Position numbers and translations under genes: made by a program. The notes under the pieces were generated by a model. The model worked only from the letters and a program-made list of their open reading frames with translations, was not told the DNA's origin and did no database searches. Shown piece by piece: positions 16,516 to 25,216 of a stretch of DNA of 64,000 nucleotides. Numbering within the stretch: position 1 is the stretch's first letter; the number at the start of each line of letters is the position of its first letter. The DNA lies in contig NZ_SNWQ01000028.1 in the NCBI RefSeq assembly GCF_004361855.1, positions 33,083-97,082 of the forward strand, given 5' to 3'. The stretch comes from Kribbella caucasensis. GTDB lineage: Bacteria > Actinomycetota > Actinomycetes > Propionibacteriales > Kribbellaceae.

Positions 16516-16794
16516 TCAGTTTCCCCCGGTCGGTTCGGACTCGATGTCCCCGCCGGACTCGATGTCGCCACCGCTCTCGATGTCCCCGCCGGACTCGATA
16601 TCGCCACCGCTCTCGATATCGCCACCGGACTCGATGTCGCCGCCGCTGTCGTCACCGTCGCCGCTGGACTCGATGTCCCCGCCGCTCGCCTTCAGTTCTG
16701 TGTCCCCGCCGCTGCGCTTGGCCGCGTCGAATCCGTCTTCCAGGTCCAGTGCTTCCTTGGCGGCGTCGGACTCTTCCTCGAACTGATTCGTCAC
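16516..16794 (-). CDS. Small acidic protein with six-residue GGDIES repeats
   Basis: 92 residues from GTG 16794, which has an excellent GGAGGG site 8 bases upstream. Residues 1-40 (TNQFEEESDAAKEALDLEDG...) are helical and acidic. Residues 51-86 are six copies of GGDIES, giving a very acidic, Ser/Gly-rich disordered tail. No family recognised. The start signal and intact frame across an 18-bp repeat argue that it is a real gene. It lies 91 bases upstream of the antitoxin-like gene on the same strand. Confidence 0.65.
   Translation of the reverse strand: MTNQFEEESDAAKEALDLEDGFDAAKRSGGDTELKASGGDIESSGDGDDSGGDIESGGDIESGGDIESGGDIESGGDIESGGDIESEPTGGN
16537..16644. repeat. 18-bp tandem repeat encoding GGDIES
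   Basis: Six 18-bp units, alternating two near-identical versions (CTCGATGTCCCCGCCGGA and CTCGATATCGCCACCGGA types on the plus strand). The unit length is a multiple of three, so copy-number change would keep the frame. Confidence 0.85.
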
Positions 16795-16943
16795 TGCGGT
16801 TCCCTCCGAGTCGGTGCTGGCGATGTGTTGCGGCCCCCCGGATTCGCACCAGATCTTTGCGGTCCGGACCGTAACTTGGTTGCCAGTCGTTCCTATCCGA
16901 CATCGGGGGTCACCACAAGGCCGGATCAGCCCTCTTGGCCCAG

Positions 16944-17048
16944 AGTTCACGCCCGTACGCCGCTCGCCGGCGTCCCTCAGTCCACGCCCGTACGCCGCCC
17001 GCGGGCGTCCCGGAGTCCGCGCCGGTACGCCGGCCACGGCCCGTCACT
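16944..17048. repeat. 35-bp tandem repeat, three units
   Basis: AGTTCACGCCCGTACGCCG... at 16944-16978, AGTCCACGCCCGTACGCCG... at 16979-17013 and a more diverged unit at 17014-17048. The array ends 15 bases before the miaA start and shares the GTACGCCG core with the array at 4867. Units one and two can each fold into a small hairpin (GCCGGCG, CGCGGGCG). Confidence 0.8.
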
Positions 17049-17062
17049 GTCACACTGGTCGG

Positions 17063-18037
17063 ATGGCCGCACCACTCGTCGTCGCCGTCGTCGGACCGAC
17101 CGCCGCCGGCAAGTCCGACCTGTCCGTTGCCATCTGCAAGCACCTCCACGGCGAGGTGGTGAACGCCGACGCGATGCAGGTCTACCGCGGCATGGACATC
17201 GGCACCGCGAAGATCACCCCGGCCGAGCAACTCGGAGTCCGGCACCACCTGCTCGACATCCTCGACGTGAGCCAGACCGCCACGGTCGCGGAGTTCCAGC
17301 AGCTGGCCCGGCAGGCGATCGACGACTGCCTGAACCGTCACGTGCTGCCCGTCCTCGCGGGTGGTTCGGCGCTCTACGTCCGAGCGATCCTCGACGATTT
17401 CTCCTTCCCCGGCACGGATCCTGCAGTACGAGAGCGGTTAGAGGCCGAGCTCGAGTCCGAAGGATCGGGCGCGTTGCATCGCCGCCTTGCCGACGTGGAT
17501 CCGGCGGCCGCCGCGCAGATCCTGCCTAGCAACGGTCGCCGGATCGTCCGCGCGCTGGAGGTCATCGAGATCACCGGCAACCAGTACGTCGCGACTCTGC
17601 CCGAGCACCGGTACGTCTACGAGGGCGCCGTACAACTCGGACTCGACGTACCGCGGCCCGAGTTGGACGAACGGATCGGCCGCCGGGTGGACCGGATGTT
17701 CGAGCACGGCTTCGTCGACGAGGTCCGCGGCCTGCTCGACCAGGGCCTGTTGGAAGGCCGTACTGCGAACCGCGCGCTCGGGTACTCCCAGGTGATCGCG
17801 TTGTTGCGCGGGGAGATCTCGGAGCAGGAGGCACGCGAGCGGACCGCCCAGGCGACGCGACGGTTCGCCCGGAGGCAGGACTCCTGGTTCCGCAAGGACC
17901 CCCGGATCACCTGGTTGCGCTATGACGACCCCGACCTGCTGGCGAAGGCCGTGACCGTGGTCGAAGGCAACCGATCCGCGGCGCGCGACGTAGTCGGAGT
18001 GGAAGAAGGCCTGGGGGCTGTCGATGCGAGGGGGTGA
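17063..18037 (+). CDS. miaA: tRNA dimethylallyltransferase MiaA
   Basis: 324 residues from ATG 17063 (MAAPLVVAVVGPTAAGKS). Transfers a dimethylallyl group to A37 of tRNAs, making the substrate for MiaB. The P-loop GPTAAGKS is at 10-17; DAMQVYRGMDIGTAK and the LAGGSALYVRA motif follow. Normal length. A longer in-frame extension to 16814 runs through the 35-bp repeats and was rejected. The 3' end overlaps the sigma factor gene by 14 bases. Confidence 0.93.
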   Translation: MAAPLVVAVVGPTAAGKSDLSVAICKHLHGEVVNADAMQVYRGMDIGTAKITPAEQLGVRHHLLDILDVSQTATVAEFQQLARQAIDDCLNRHVLPVLAGGSALYVRAILDDFSFPGTDPAVRERLEAELESEGSGALHRRLADVDPAAAAQILPSNGRRIVRALEVIEITGNQYVATLPEHRYVYEGAVQLGLDVPRPELDERIGRRVDRMFEHGFVDEVRGLLDQGLLEGRTANRALGYSQVIALLRGEISEQEARERTAQATRRFARRQDSWFRKDPRITWLRYDDPDLLAKAVTVVEGNRSAARDVVGVEEGLGAVDARG

Positions 18038-18569
18038 CCGTGAGGCCGAGTTCCGCGAGTACGTGCTCGCGGATCGCAGCAGACTGATGAGAACGGCGAT
18101 GTTGCTCACCGCGGGGGATGTGCACACCGCCGAGGATCTGGTCCAGACCGCCTGCACACGGGTGTACGTGCACTGGCACCGGATCCGGCATGAAGGCGCC
18201 GGCCCGTATGCGCACCGCATCCTGGTCAACGCCTTCCTGGACGAGCGTCGCCGGGCCGGCCGCCACCCCGAGGTGGTGACCGCGGAGACGTTCGAGCCGC
18301 GGCTGTCCGACGAGGCGGATCCGGCGGACCTGCTGACGGTCCGGCGGGCGCTGCTCGACCTGGCGCCGCGGCAGCGCGCAGTACTCGTGCTGCGCTACTT
18401 CCAGGATCTCGACGTGGCCACCTGCGCGCGGATCCTGGACTGCACCGAAGGCACCGTGAAGAGCCAGACCGCGAAAGCGCTGAGACGACTGAAGGATCTG
18501 ATGGGCGACGACACCGCCGGTGACAGAGCCCGGGACACAGCAACGGATCCGGCGACCGGGAGTAGTTGA
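18024..18569 (+). CDS. SigE-family (Streptomyces type) ECF sigma factor
   Basis: 181 residues. Region 2 around EYVLADRSRLMRTAMLLTAGDVHTAEDLVQTA and region 4 around LAPRQRAVLVLRYFQDLDVATCARILDCTEGTVKSQTAKALRRLK fit the actinobacterial SigE-family ECF group. Directs core RNA polymerase to stress or envelope promoters. The ATG at 18024 overlaps miaA. The stop is followed immediately by the GTG of the membrane-linked partner at 18570, so the two are translationally coupled. Confidence 0.9.
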   Translation: MRGGDREAEFREYVLADRSRLMRTAMLLTAGDVHTAEDLVQTACTRVYVHWHRIRHEGAGPYAHRILVNAFLDERRRAGRHPEVVTAETFEPRLSDEADPADLLTVRRALLDLAPRQRAVLVLRYFQDLDVATCARILDCTEGTVKSQTAKALRRLKDLMGDDTAGDRARDTATDPATGSS

Positions 18570-19253
18570 GTGGACGAGGTGAAGAAGCTGCTGGAGCAGT
18601 TCGCCGACCATACGGTCGACGGCCTGCCGCCGGCGGACGTCGACGCGGACGTGGTCCGCGGGCGCCGCGCGTTGCGACGGATCAGGGCGCGCCGTGGGGT
18701 GGCTGGCGTGCTGTGCGCGGCCGCGGTGACCACGGCGGTGCTGATCGTGGGGAACCAGGCGGACTGGTGGGTCGGCGGCGAAGCGGAGGTCGCCACCGAG
18801 TCAGCCACGCCTAGCGTCCCCGGCGTACGTCCGAGTCCGACGGCCGCGGCGACACCTGCGCAGTCCGGCGAGACGATGTCGATGTACGACGCCGCGGTGG
18901 TCCAGCTGGTCACGAACAAGGAGACGTGGAATCCGATCTCCTGCACCCTCGTACCGCAGGGCTGGACCGCGACGCCCGGCGGCGAGCGCGTAGTACTGAC
19001 TCCGCCGAGTGTGCGGACGTCGGATACCGCGGCCGGGCTGGAGTTGTTCGGAGCGGCCGAGGCGCAGCGGCTCACCGGGATCCGGGCGACAGAGGCCGAC
19101 GGGAAGGTGTTCCATCTCGGCAGCCTGGACGGGCGCGCGGTCGGCCAGGTGAAGCTCGGCGATCGCTGGCTGGTGGTCCGGTTGCCGGTCGAGCACCAGG
19201 ACTGGACCGACGAGCTGGTCCAGCGCTTCCTGAATTCCTGCACGCTCTCCTGA
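18570..19253 (+). CDS. Membrane-anchored partner of the sigma factor, putative anti-sigma
   Basis: 227 residues starting at GTG directly after the sigma stop. Basic cytoplasmic N-terminus of about 42 residues, one membrane helix at about 43-61, a Ser/Thr/Pro-rich linker and an extracytoplasmic domain of about 130 residues with two cysteines. Position and topology match the companions of SigE-family sigma factors. There is no classical zinc anti-sigma HxxxCxxC motif, so an anti-sigma role is inferred from context. Confidence 0.7.
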   Translation: MDEVKKLLEQFADHTVDGLPPADVDADVVRGRRALRRIRARRGVAGVLCAAAVTTAVLIVGNQADWWVGGEAEVATESATPSVPGVRPSPTAAATPAQSGETMSMYDAAVVQLVTNKETWNPISCTLVPQGWTATPGGERVVLTPPSVRTSDTAAGLELFGAAEAQRLTGIRATEADGKVFHLGSLDGRAVGQVKLGDRWLVVRLPVEHQDWTDELVQRFLNSCTLS

Positions 19254-19333
19254 CGCGCCAGAACTGGCGTTCACCTCGCTGACGGGGTAGGCAAGGGGCT
19301 GTCCCCTGTACGCCGACTCCGCGGAGGTCCCCG

Positions 19334-21193
19334 GTGAAACCGAAGAAGCTGGCCGCATCCCTGACCGCGGGCGCGCTCGTCCTGACCGCCCTCACCGCCG
19401 GCGGCGCGCAGGCCCAATCACAGACCCAGGTTCAGTCCCAGGTTGCCGACTCGCCGCAGCCCCCGCCGAAGGTCCCGACGGCCATTGGTTTCGGCGGCGC
19501 CGTGTCCTCGGTCGACCCCGACGCGACCAAGATCGGCCTGTCCGTACTGCGGCGCGGCGGCAACGCGGTCGACGCGGCCGTGGCGACCGCCGCAGCGCTC
19601 GGCGTGACCGAGCCGTACTCCGCGGGCATCGGCGGCGGTGGCTACTTCGTCTTCTACAACGCCAAGACCCGCAAGGTGCACACCCTCGACGGCCGCGAGA
19701 CGGCCCCCGCCGACATGCCGACGGACGCGTTCATCGACCCGGCGACGGGCGCGCCGTACCGGTTCTTCCCCGAACTGGTCACCTCGGGTGTCTCGGTCGG
19801 TGTCCCGGGCACCCCGGCTACCTGGGACGAGGCGCTCGACCGTTGGGGCACGTTTTCGCTGGGGAAGGCGATCGCGCCTGCGGCGAAGCTGGCCGACCAG
19901 GGGTTCGTGGTCGACCAGACGTTCCGCACCCAGACCCTCGACAACAAGGACCGCTTCGCCGCGCTTGTGCCAACGGCCAAGCTGTTCCTGCCCAATGGCG
20001 ACGCCCCGCTGGTCGGCACGGTATTCCGCAACCCGGAGTTGGCGAAGACCTACGACCTGCTCGGCAAGAAGGGTGTCGACGCGTTTTACGGCGGCCCGCT
20101 GGCAGCGGAGATGGCCGCGACGGTCCAGAACCCGCCGAAGACTCCGGGAACCACCTTGCCGGTGATGCCGGGCCACCTCACCACGGCCGACCTCGCGGCG
20201 TACGACGTGGTGGATCGGATGCCGACCAAGGTGACTTACCGCGGGCTGGACGTGTACGGGATGGCGCCGTCGTCGTCGGGCGGCACGACCGTGGGTGAGG
20301 CGCTGAACATCCTCGGCACCACTGACCTGGCGGCGAAGTCACCCGCCCAGGCGCTGCACTACTACTTCGAGTCGTCTGCACTGTCATTCGCCGACCGCGG
20401 CCGCTTCGTCGGTGATCCAGCATTCACCCCCGTGCCGACGAATGAGCTGCTTTCCAAGGGATTCGCGGCCGAGCGGGCCTGCAACATCGACCCGGCCGCC
20501 GCTCTGACCAAACCGGTTGCACCTGGTGTTCCGGATGGGGACTACAGCCCCTGCGCGGCCGGCGTGGCCGTCGGTGAGCGGCCCGATACCGAGGGGCTGT
20601 CCACGACCCACCTGACCACGGCCGACCGGTGGGGCAATGTGGTCGCATACACGCTGACGATCGAGCAGACCGGCGGCAGCGGCATCACCGTGCCTGGTCG
20701 TGGTTTCATCCTGAACAACGAGCTGACCGACTTCACCACGGTGTTCAACGCGACCGACCCGAACCGGATCGAGCCGGGCAAGCGGCCGCGGTCCTCGATG
20801 TCGCCGACGATCGTGCTGCGCAACGGCAAGCCGTTCGTCGCACTCGGCTCGCCCGGTGGCTCGACCATCATCACCACAGTTCTGCAGACCCTGACGAACC
20901 GCGTGGACCGGGGGATGACGCTGCCCGAGGCCGTCGCCGCACCGCGAGCCTCGCAACGCAACACGGTGAGCGTGACTGCCGAACCGGGCTTCCTTTCGAC
21001 GGCAGTGGTGCCTGAACTGCAGGCACTCGGACACACCTTCGTGCAGTCGGGTGCCCCGGGCACCTCAGCCGCCGACATCGGCGCCGTCGCCGCCCTGGAG
21101 TTCCTCCCCGGCGGAGCCGTCCTAGCCGCCGCCGAACCCACCCGCCGAGGCGGCGGCTCCGCCGGCACAGTCTTCCAACTCTGGCCCCGCTGA
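19334..21193 (+). CDS. ggt: Gamma-glutamyltransferase (secreted)
   Basis: 619 residues with a Sec signal peptide (MKPKKLAASLTAGALVLTALTAGGAQA). Ntn-hydrolase proenzyme that self-cleaves before the catalytic threonine, T424 in GLSTTHLTTADRWGN; residues before it form the large subunit. GGGYFVFYN and the ALGSPGGSTI motif near the C-terminus are typical. Degrades glutathione and other gamma-glutamyl compounds outside the cytoplasm. GTG start with GGAGG upstream. It may supply glutamate for the GluABCD uptake system 10 kb away (inference). Confidence 0.93.
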   Translation: MKPKKLAASLTAGALVLTALTAGGAQAQSQTQVQSQVADSPQPPPKVPTAIGFGGAVSSVDPDATKIGLSVLRRGGNAVDAAVATAAALGVTEPYSAGIGGGGYFVFYNAKTRKVHTLDGRETAPADMPTDAFIDPATGAPYRFFPELVTSGVSVGVPGTPATWDEALDRWGTFSLGKAIAPAAKLADQGFVVDQTFRTQTLDNKDRFAALVPTAKLFLPNGDAPLVGTVFRNPELAKTYDLLGKKGVDAFYGGPLAAEMAATVQNPPKTPGTTLPVMPGHLTTADLAAYDVVDRMPTKVTYRGLDVYGMAPSSSGGTTVGEALNILGTTDLAAKSPAQALHYYFESSALSFADRGRFVGDPAFTPVPTNELLSKGFAAERACNIDPAAALTKPVAPGVPDGDYSPCAAGVAVGERPDTEGLSTTHLTTADRWGNVVAYTLTIEQTGGSGITVPGRGFILNNELTDFTTVFNATDPNRIEPGKRPRSSMSPTIVLRNGKPFVALGSPGGSTIITTVLQTLTNRVDRGMTLPEAVAAPRASQRNTVSVTAEPGFLSTAVVPELQALGHTFVQSGAPGTSAADIGAVAALEFLPGGAVLAAAEPTRRGGGSAGTVFQLWPR

Positions 21194-21202
21194 CCCCCCA
21201 CC

Positions 21203-21229
21203 CGCCGCGCCCCAACCCGGGGCGCGGCG
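21203..21229 (+). terminator. Putative terminator after ggt
   Basis: 11-bp stem CGCCGCGCCCC / GGGGCGCGGCG with a 5-base loop, 10 bases after the ggt stop. No T-run, as is common in actinobacteria. Confidence 0.6.
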
Positions 21230-21356
21230 GCGTCGCCCGCCAACCGCCCGCTGCTGCGGCCCGCCTCCGCATGTCCCAACCTCGCGCCCCGTGCCCGGTG
21301 GGGGTATGCCGCTGCCCGCGCCGCCGCAGCGCCGCCAACCGCCGCGTGGACGGGTG

Positions 21357-22499
21357 TTAGAGGGTGGTGATGATGGCGGCCGTGAGAGCTGCGCGATGGG
21401 GGAGGCTGGCGGCTACTACTTGTTCGTGGCGGGCGTGGGCGCCTTTGCCGAGTGGGCCGAGGCCATCGAGGGTGGGGACGCCGAGCCAGCCGGTCAGGTT
21501 GGTGTCGGCGGCTCCGGCCGCGACCGCCCCGCCGATCTCCTGACCCAATGACCGACTGGCTGCCGCGACCGCCGCGAGTAGCTCGGCGCCCGCCGCGGAC
21601 GGCTGCCAGGCCGGGCGGTTCGACAGTACGGAAATCTGCAACTTCGCCTTGGCTCGCAGAGGCTGCAGCTGGGTGACGGCGTCGAGGACGGCGCGCTCGG
21701 TGTCCGGATCGACGAAACGGAAACCGAGTTCGGCCGCCGCGAACCCTGGTACGACGTTCGTCCGCCCGCCGCCGGTGATCGTCCCCACATTGCACAACAC
21801 GTCGTCGTACTGCGTGACCAGGGAGCGAACTGCGATCAGCTGGTCGACCAGCTCATCGATCGCGGAGGCACCGCTGCCGGGGTCGAGGGCAGCGTGCGCC
21901 TCCCGCCCGGTGGCCTCGATCCGCACTCGGCTGCTACCCCGGCGGGCGGTCTTCAGGTCGCCGTTCGGGTGCGGCGACTCGAAGCCGAGGGCTGCGACCA
22001 CGCCGGCCGATTCTGCGCTGACGAGATCGCGCGCGGACGGAGAACCGACCTCCTCGTCTGCCGTGACGACGACCCGCACCGGCCGATGATCGAGGCTCAG
22101 CTCACCGACCAGTGCGAGCGCGGTCTCCAGGACGACCAGCCCGCCCTTCATGTCGAAGACGCCGGGCCCGCGGAGTACACCGTCCTGCTCGCGCCAGGGC
22201 ATCGGGCCGTCGAGCTGCCCGATCGGCCAGACGGTGTCGTGATGGCCGAGGAACAGCACCGGTGGTTCATCAGCACGCGGTCCCCGGCCCGGGAAGTTCG
22301 CGACCACGTGATCACCTGTTGCCGCCGGCTCCCGTCGTGCGGTTCCGCCGAGCTCGGCGTACCGGGTCAGGAGGCGATCGGCGAACCCATTCAGCGCCTC
22401 GGCGTCACCCGTCGGCGTCTCGTGCTCGACATACTCGCGCAGCTGGGCGACCATCCACCCCGCCCGCCGAGCGGCTGCCTCCTGCAATCCGGCCCTCAT
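21357..22499 (-). CDS. M20-family amidohydrolase/peptidase (putative N-acyl-amino-acid hydrolase)
   Basis: About 380 residues. Metal-site motifs of the M20 (carboxypeptidase G2/desuccinylase) family are intact: LFLGHHDTVWP, GVFDMKGGL, TADEEVGS and a C-terminal ARHEQ. It is divergent from the GNAT-SIS-racemase-deacylase operon across a 144-base gap. In the known N-succinyl-amino-acid racemase pathway, an M20 enzyme performs the last step, releasing the free L-amino acid. ATG 22499 (MRAGLQEAA) was chosen; ATG 22520 is also possible and neither has a clear ribosome-binding site. Confidence 0.85.
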   Translation of the reverse strand: MRAGLQEAAARRAGWMVAQLREYVEHETPTGDAEALNGFADRLLTRYAELGGTARREPAATGDHVVANFPGRGPRADEPPVLFLGHHDTVWPIGQLDGPMPWREQDGVLRGPGVFDMKGGLVVLETALALVGELSLDHRPVRVVVTADEEVGSPSARDLVSAESAGVVAALGFESPHPNGDLKTARRGSSRVRIEATGREAHAALDPGSGASAIDELVDQLIAVRSLVTQYDDVLCNVGTITGGGRTNVVPGFAAAELGFRFVDPDTERAVLDAVTQLQPLRAKAKLQISVLSNRPAWQPSAAGAELLAAVAAASRSLGQEIGGAVAAGAADTNLTGWLGVPTLDGLGPLGKGAHARHEQVVAASLPHRAALTAAIITTL

Positions 22500-22566
22500 G
22501 GATAGAAAACGTATCATCAATCGCCGCCGACCGGTAATGCGCTCGGTATCGCTTGCTGAACAGAGT

Positions 22567-22596
22567 TTGACCCCGCGCCGGCCGACGATGTTTACT
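22567..22596 (+). promoter_or_regulatory. Putative promoter of the racemase operon
   Basis: TTGACC (22567-22572), 18 bases, TTTACT (22591-22596), about 48 bases before the GNAT start. Related GATACGT/ACGTATC half-sites occur near both divergent starts (22503-22517 and 22618-22625) and could bind a shared regulator. Confidence 0.5.
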
Positions 22597-22643
22597 CAGA
22601 TCGCGAGCAAGATCCGTTACGTATCTTTGAAGCGGAGGTTCGG

Positions 22644-23405
22644 ATGGCCGAGAGCGAGTTCCGCACCGTCACGCTGACGACTCCGGCGCAGTTCGCGGAG
22701 GCCGCGCAGCTCTACCGCGCTGTGTTCGGCTATCAGCATCCCGACTACGGCCTGAATCCGAGGCTGCTCGGCGCACTGGCGGCCAACGGCGGCTCGGTGG
22801 TGGGCGTGCTGGACGATGCGGACCGGATCGTCGCGTTCGCCTACGGGTTCTGCGGCACGGACGGCCAGGCGTTGTACCACTACTCGCAGTCCGCCGTGGT
22901 TGCTGCGGACCAGCAGGGCCGAGGTCTCGGGCGGCGCCTCAAACGTGCGCAAGGCGAGGTCGCCCTGCAGCACGGCATGACGCAAATGCGCTGGACCTAC
23001 GACCCGTTCCAGACCCGCAACGCACACTTCAACTTCGACGTCCTCGGCGCGCGGGGGCGCTGGTTCAAGCAGGACCTGTACGGCCCGGGCACCGACCGCG
23101 TGATCGTCGAGTGGGACCTGCGCGGGGGAGATAGGCCGCCGCAGCCGAGACCAGTACCTGCGGTGACCGAGGCGGACTGGGGCATGCCAGGTGGGGACGC
23201 CAACGATCTGTGGCTTGCCCTGCCCGCCGACTTCTACGGTCTGTCCGCAACCCGCCCGGAGACCGCCGAGCAGGTACGCCGCGACGTACGGTCGGCCTTC
23301 ACCGATTTGTTCGGCAAAGGCCTGGTCGCCGTCTCCTGCAGCCGAGTGGATCCGGAGACGGCGATCTACTACTTCGAGCCGGCCCTGGAGGCAAGCGATG
23401 TCTGA
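22644..23405 (+). CDS. GNAT acyltransferase (COG3375-like), putative N-succinyl/acyltransferase
   Basis: 253 residues. The acetyl-CoA-binding A-motif is clear (AADQQGRGLGRRLKRAQ, about residues 90-106), followed by the family-typical WTYDPFQTRNAHFNFDVLGARGRW. Large GNAT proteins of this type travel with NSAR/MenC-like racemases; there they N-succinylate or N-acylate D-amino acids. Its stop overlaps the next gene by 8 bases. First gene of a tightly overlapping four-gene operon. Acyl donor unproven. Confidence 0.82.
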   Translation: MAESEFRTVTLTTPAQFAEAAQLYRAVFGYQHPDYGLNPRLLGALAANGGSVVGVLDDADRIVAFAYGFCGTDGQALYHYSQSAVVAADQQGRGLGRRLKRAQGEVALQHGMTQMRWTYDPFQTRNAHFNFDVLGARGRWFKQDLYGPGTDRVIVEWDLRGGDRPPQPRPVPAVTEADWGMPGGDANDLWLALPADFYGLSATRPETAEQVRRDVRSAFTDLFGKGLVAVSCSRVDPETAIYYFEPALEASDV

Positions 23406-24090
23406 GCCACGGAGCCAACGAGCCCGCGTCACGACCGGGGCTGAGGATCAGCGGGCGCGGAACAGGGACTTGGCCAGTCCGCATCTGCGGTACGACGCTC
23501 GCCTGCAACGGCGCTCGTCGTCGATGCTCCAGCAACGTGTTGTCGAGCAGGAGCGGGCCTCGATCGCCGAGGCGCTCGACCTGATCCTCGCCGACGACTC
23601 GATCGCCCAGGCAGCCGCCCGGATCGTCGCGGCCAGGCGCCGGTTCATCGTCGGCTCGAGCAAATCGTTCTCCTACGCGTCGCTGCTCGCCTTCGATCTC
23701 AGCGCCGCCCTCTCGCACGTCACGCTGATCGACGGCACCGTCGTCCGCAGCATCGACGTGCTGTCCGATGTCCGTTCCAGCGACCTGATGGTGGCGTTCT
23801 CGCTGCGCCGCTATCGACGCGACACCGTCGAGATAGCGCGCCGCTTCTCCGAGGCCGGCGGTGAACTCGTCGCGATCACCGACTTCGACGACGCCCCACT
23901 CGCCGACATCGCGGACCAGTCCATCTACGTCGCCACTGGCAGCGCGTCGTACGTGGACTCGCCGACCGTCGTCGCGGCCGTCCTGTACGTGCTCGCGACC
24001 CTGACCACCGCGAGCGCGAAGGGCGCCCGCCGCCGCCTCGGCGAACGCGACCGTCTGAACACGGAGCTGGGTCTCTATGTCGTCGACTGA
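23398..24090 (+). CDS. SIS-domain protein lacking the RpiR helix-turn-helix
   Basis: 230 residues from ATG 23398. A sugar-isomerase (SIS) fold spans about 75-205 (RRFIVGSSKSFSYASLLAFDL, SDLMVAFSLRRYRRDTVEIARRF, LVAITDFDDAPLADIAD). The sequence resembles the effector half of MurR/RpiR regulators, including the linker QQRVVEQERASIAEAL, but the N-terminal DNA-binding domain is missing; only about 45 Arg-rich residues precede the linker. It may be a sensor that lost DNA binding or an enzyme. Overlaps its neighbours by 8 and 14 bases. Confidence 0.75.
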   Translation: MSEPRSQRARVTTGAEDQRARNRDLASPHLRYDARLQRRSSSMLQQRVVEQERASIAEALDLILADDSIAQAAARIVAARRRFIVGSSKSFSYASLLAFDLSAALSHVTLIDGTVVRSIDVLSDVRSSDLMVAFSLRRYRRDTVEIARRFSEAGGELVAITDFDDAPLADIADQSIYVATGSASYVDSPTVVAAVLYVLATLTTASAKGARRRLGERDRLNTELGLYVVD

Positions 24091-25216
24091 AACCCCGATC
24101 CGAATCACCGCGGCCCGCCTGCACAGGGTCCGGCTGCCACTGGTGCACGAGTTCCGGACCAGCTCGCACCGCAAGACCGAGTTGGACCACATCCTGGTCG
24201 AGCTGGAAGACGCGTCCGGCGCGGTCGGCTGGGGCGAGATCGCCTCCCCGTCCGACCCGTACTACGCACCGGAAACGGTGGAGTCGTGCTGGCACATCGC
24301 CGAGCGCTACCTGCTGCCTGCGTTGGTCGGGCAGGAGTGGGGTACGCCGGAGCAGGTGCCGCGGTTCTGGGCGAAGGTCCGCGGCAACCAGTTCGCGAAG
24401 GCCGGTGTCGACGTCGCCGCGTGGGTGCTCTGGTCCGCAGTGCAAGGTGTGCCGCTCGCGAAGGCCCTAGGTGGGACCCGGTCAGAAGTCACTGCGGGCG
24501 TCTCGCTCGGTATCGAACCGACCATCGACGACCTGCTGATCGAGGTACGCCGCCAGGTCGACGCGGGCTATCCCCGGGTGAAGCTGAAGATCGCCCCCGG
24601 CTGGGACGTCGAACCCGTTCGCGCGGTCCGGGCGGAGTTCCCGGACCTGGATCTGCATGTCGATGCCAACGGCATCTATTCGGAGTCGGCCGATCACCTG
24701 ACCGCGCTGGTGTCGCTGGACGAGTTCGGGCTGACGATGATCGAGCAGCCTTTCGCACCCCGGGACCTGTTGGCGCATACCCGGCTGCAGCGCGCGGTGC
24801 AAACCCCGGTGTGCCTGGACGAGAGCGTGGAGACGCTGGGGGACTTGGAGACCGCGCTCTCGCTGGAATCACTACGCGTGCTCAACATCAAGGTGTCGCG
24901 GATGGGTGGGCTGACCGTCGCCCGCGCGGCGCACGACCTCGCTCAACAGTCTGGTATCGCTGTCTGGTGCGGCGGCATGCACGAGTTCGGCATCGGCCGC
25001 GCCGCCAACGTGGCGCTGTCCAGCCTGCCCGGGTTCACCTTGCCGTCGGACGTCTCCGCCTCGGACAAGTACTACGCCCGCGACGTCATCACGCCCACCG
25101 TGACCGCCCACCAGGGCGTAGTACGAGTCCCGGCGACGCCAGGTCTCGGCCACGCCGTGGACACCGAGTTGATCGCCGCCAACACGATCTCCAGCACGAC
25201 CTGCGTGGCGACATGA
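24077..25216 (+). CDS. Enolase-superfamily N-acyl/N-succinyl-amino-acid racemase (MenC-like)
   Basis: 379 residues. All catalytic residues of the MenC/NSAR group are present: K169 and K171 (RVKLKIAPG), metal ligands D196 (DANG), E223 (IEQPF) and D248 (LDES), and K272 (NIKVSRMGG). Such enzymes racemise N-acyl or N-succinyl amino acids, and some also make o-succinylbenzoate. There is no menaquinone gene nearby, while a GNAT, an M20 hydrolase and an N-acyl-D-amino-acid deacylase are, so the racemase role is favoured. ATG start at 24077; ATGA overlap with the next gene. Confidence 0.85.
   Translation: MSSTETPIRITAARLHRVRLPLVHEFRTSSHRKTELDHILVELEDASGAVGWGEIASPSDPYYAPETVESCWHIAERYLLPALVGQEWGTPEQVPRFWAKVRGNQFAKAGVDVAAWVLWSAVQGVPLAKALGGTRSEVTAGVSLGIEPTIDDLLIEVRRQVDAGYPRVKLKIAPGWDVEPVRAVRAEFPDLDLHVDANGIYSESADHLTALVSLDEFGLTMIEQPFAPRDLLAHTRLQRAVQTPVCLDESVETLGDLETALSLESLRVLNIKVSRMGGLTVARAAHDLAQQSGIAVWCGGMHEFGIGRAANVALSSLPGFTLPSDVSASDKYYARDVITPTVTAHQGVVRVPATPGLGHAVDTELIAANTISSTTCVAT

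Noticed and set aside
16814..17062. N-terminal extension of miaA to 16814
   Set aside because: It runs through the 35-bp repeat and gives a non-family Pro/Arg-rich sequence; the P-loop start at 17063 is standard.
24077..25216. menC of menaquinone synthesis
   Set aside because: No other men gene nearby and the overlapping neighbours are acyl-amino-acid enzymes.
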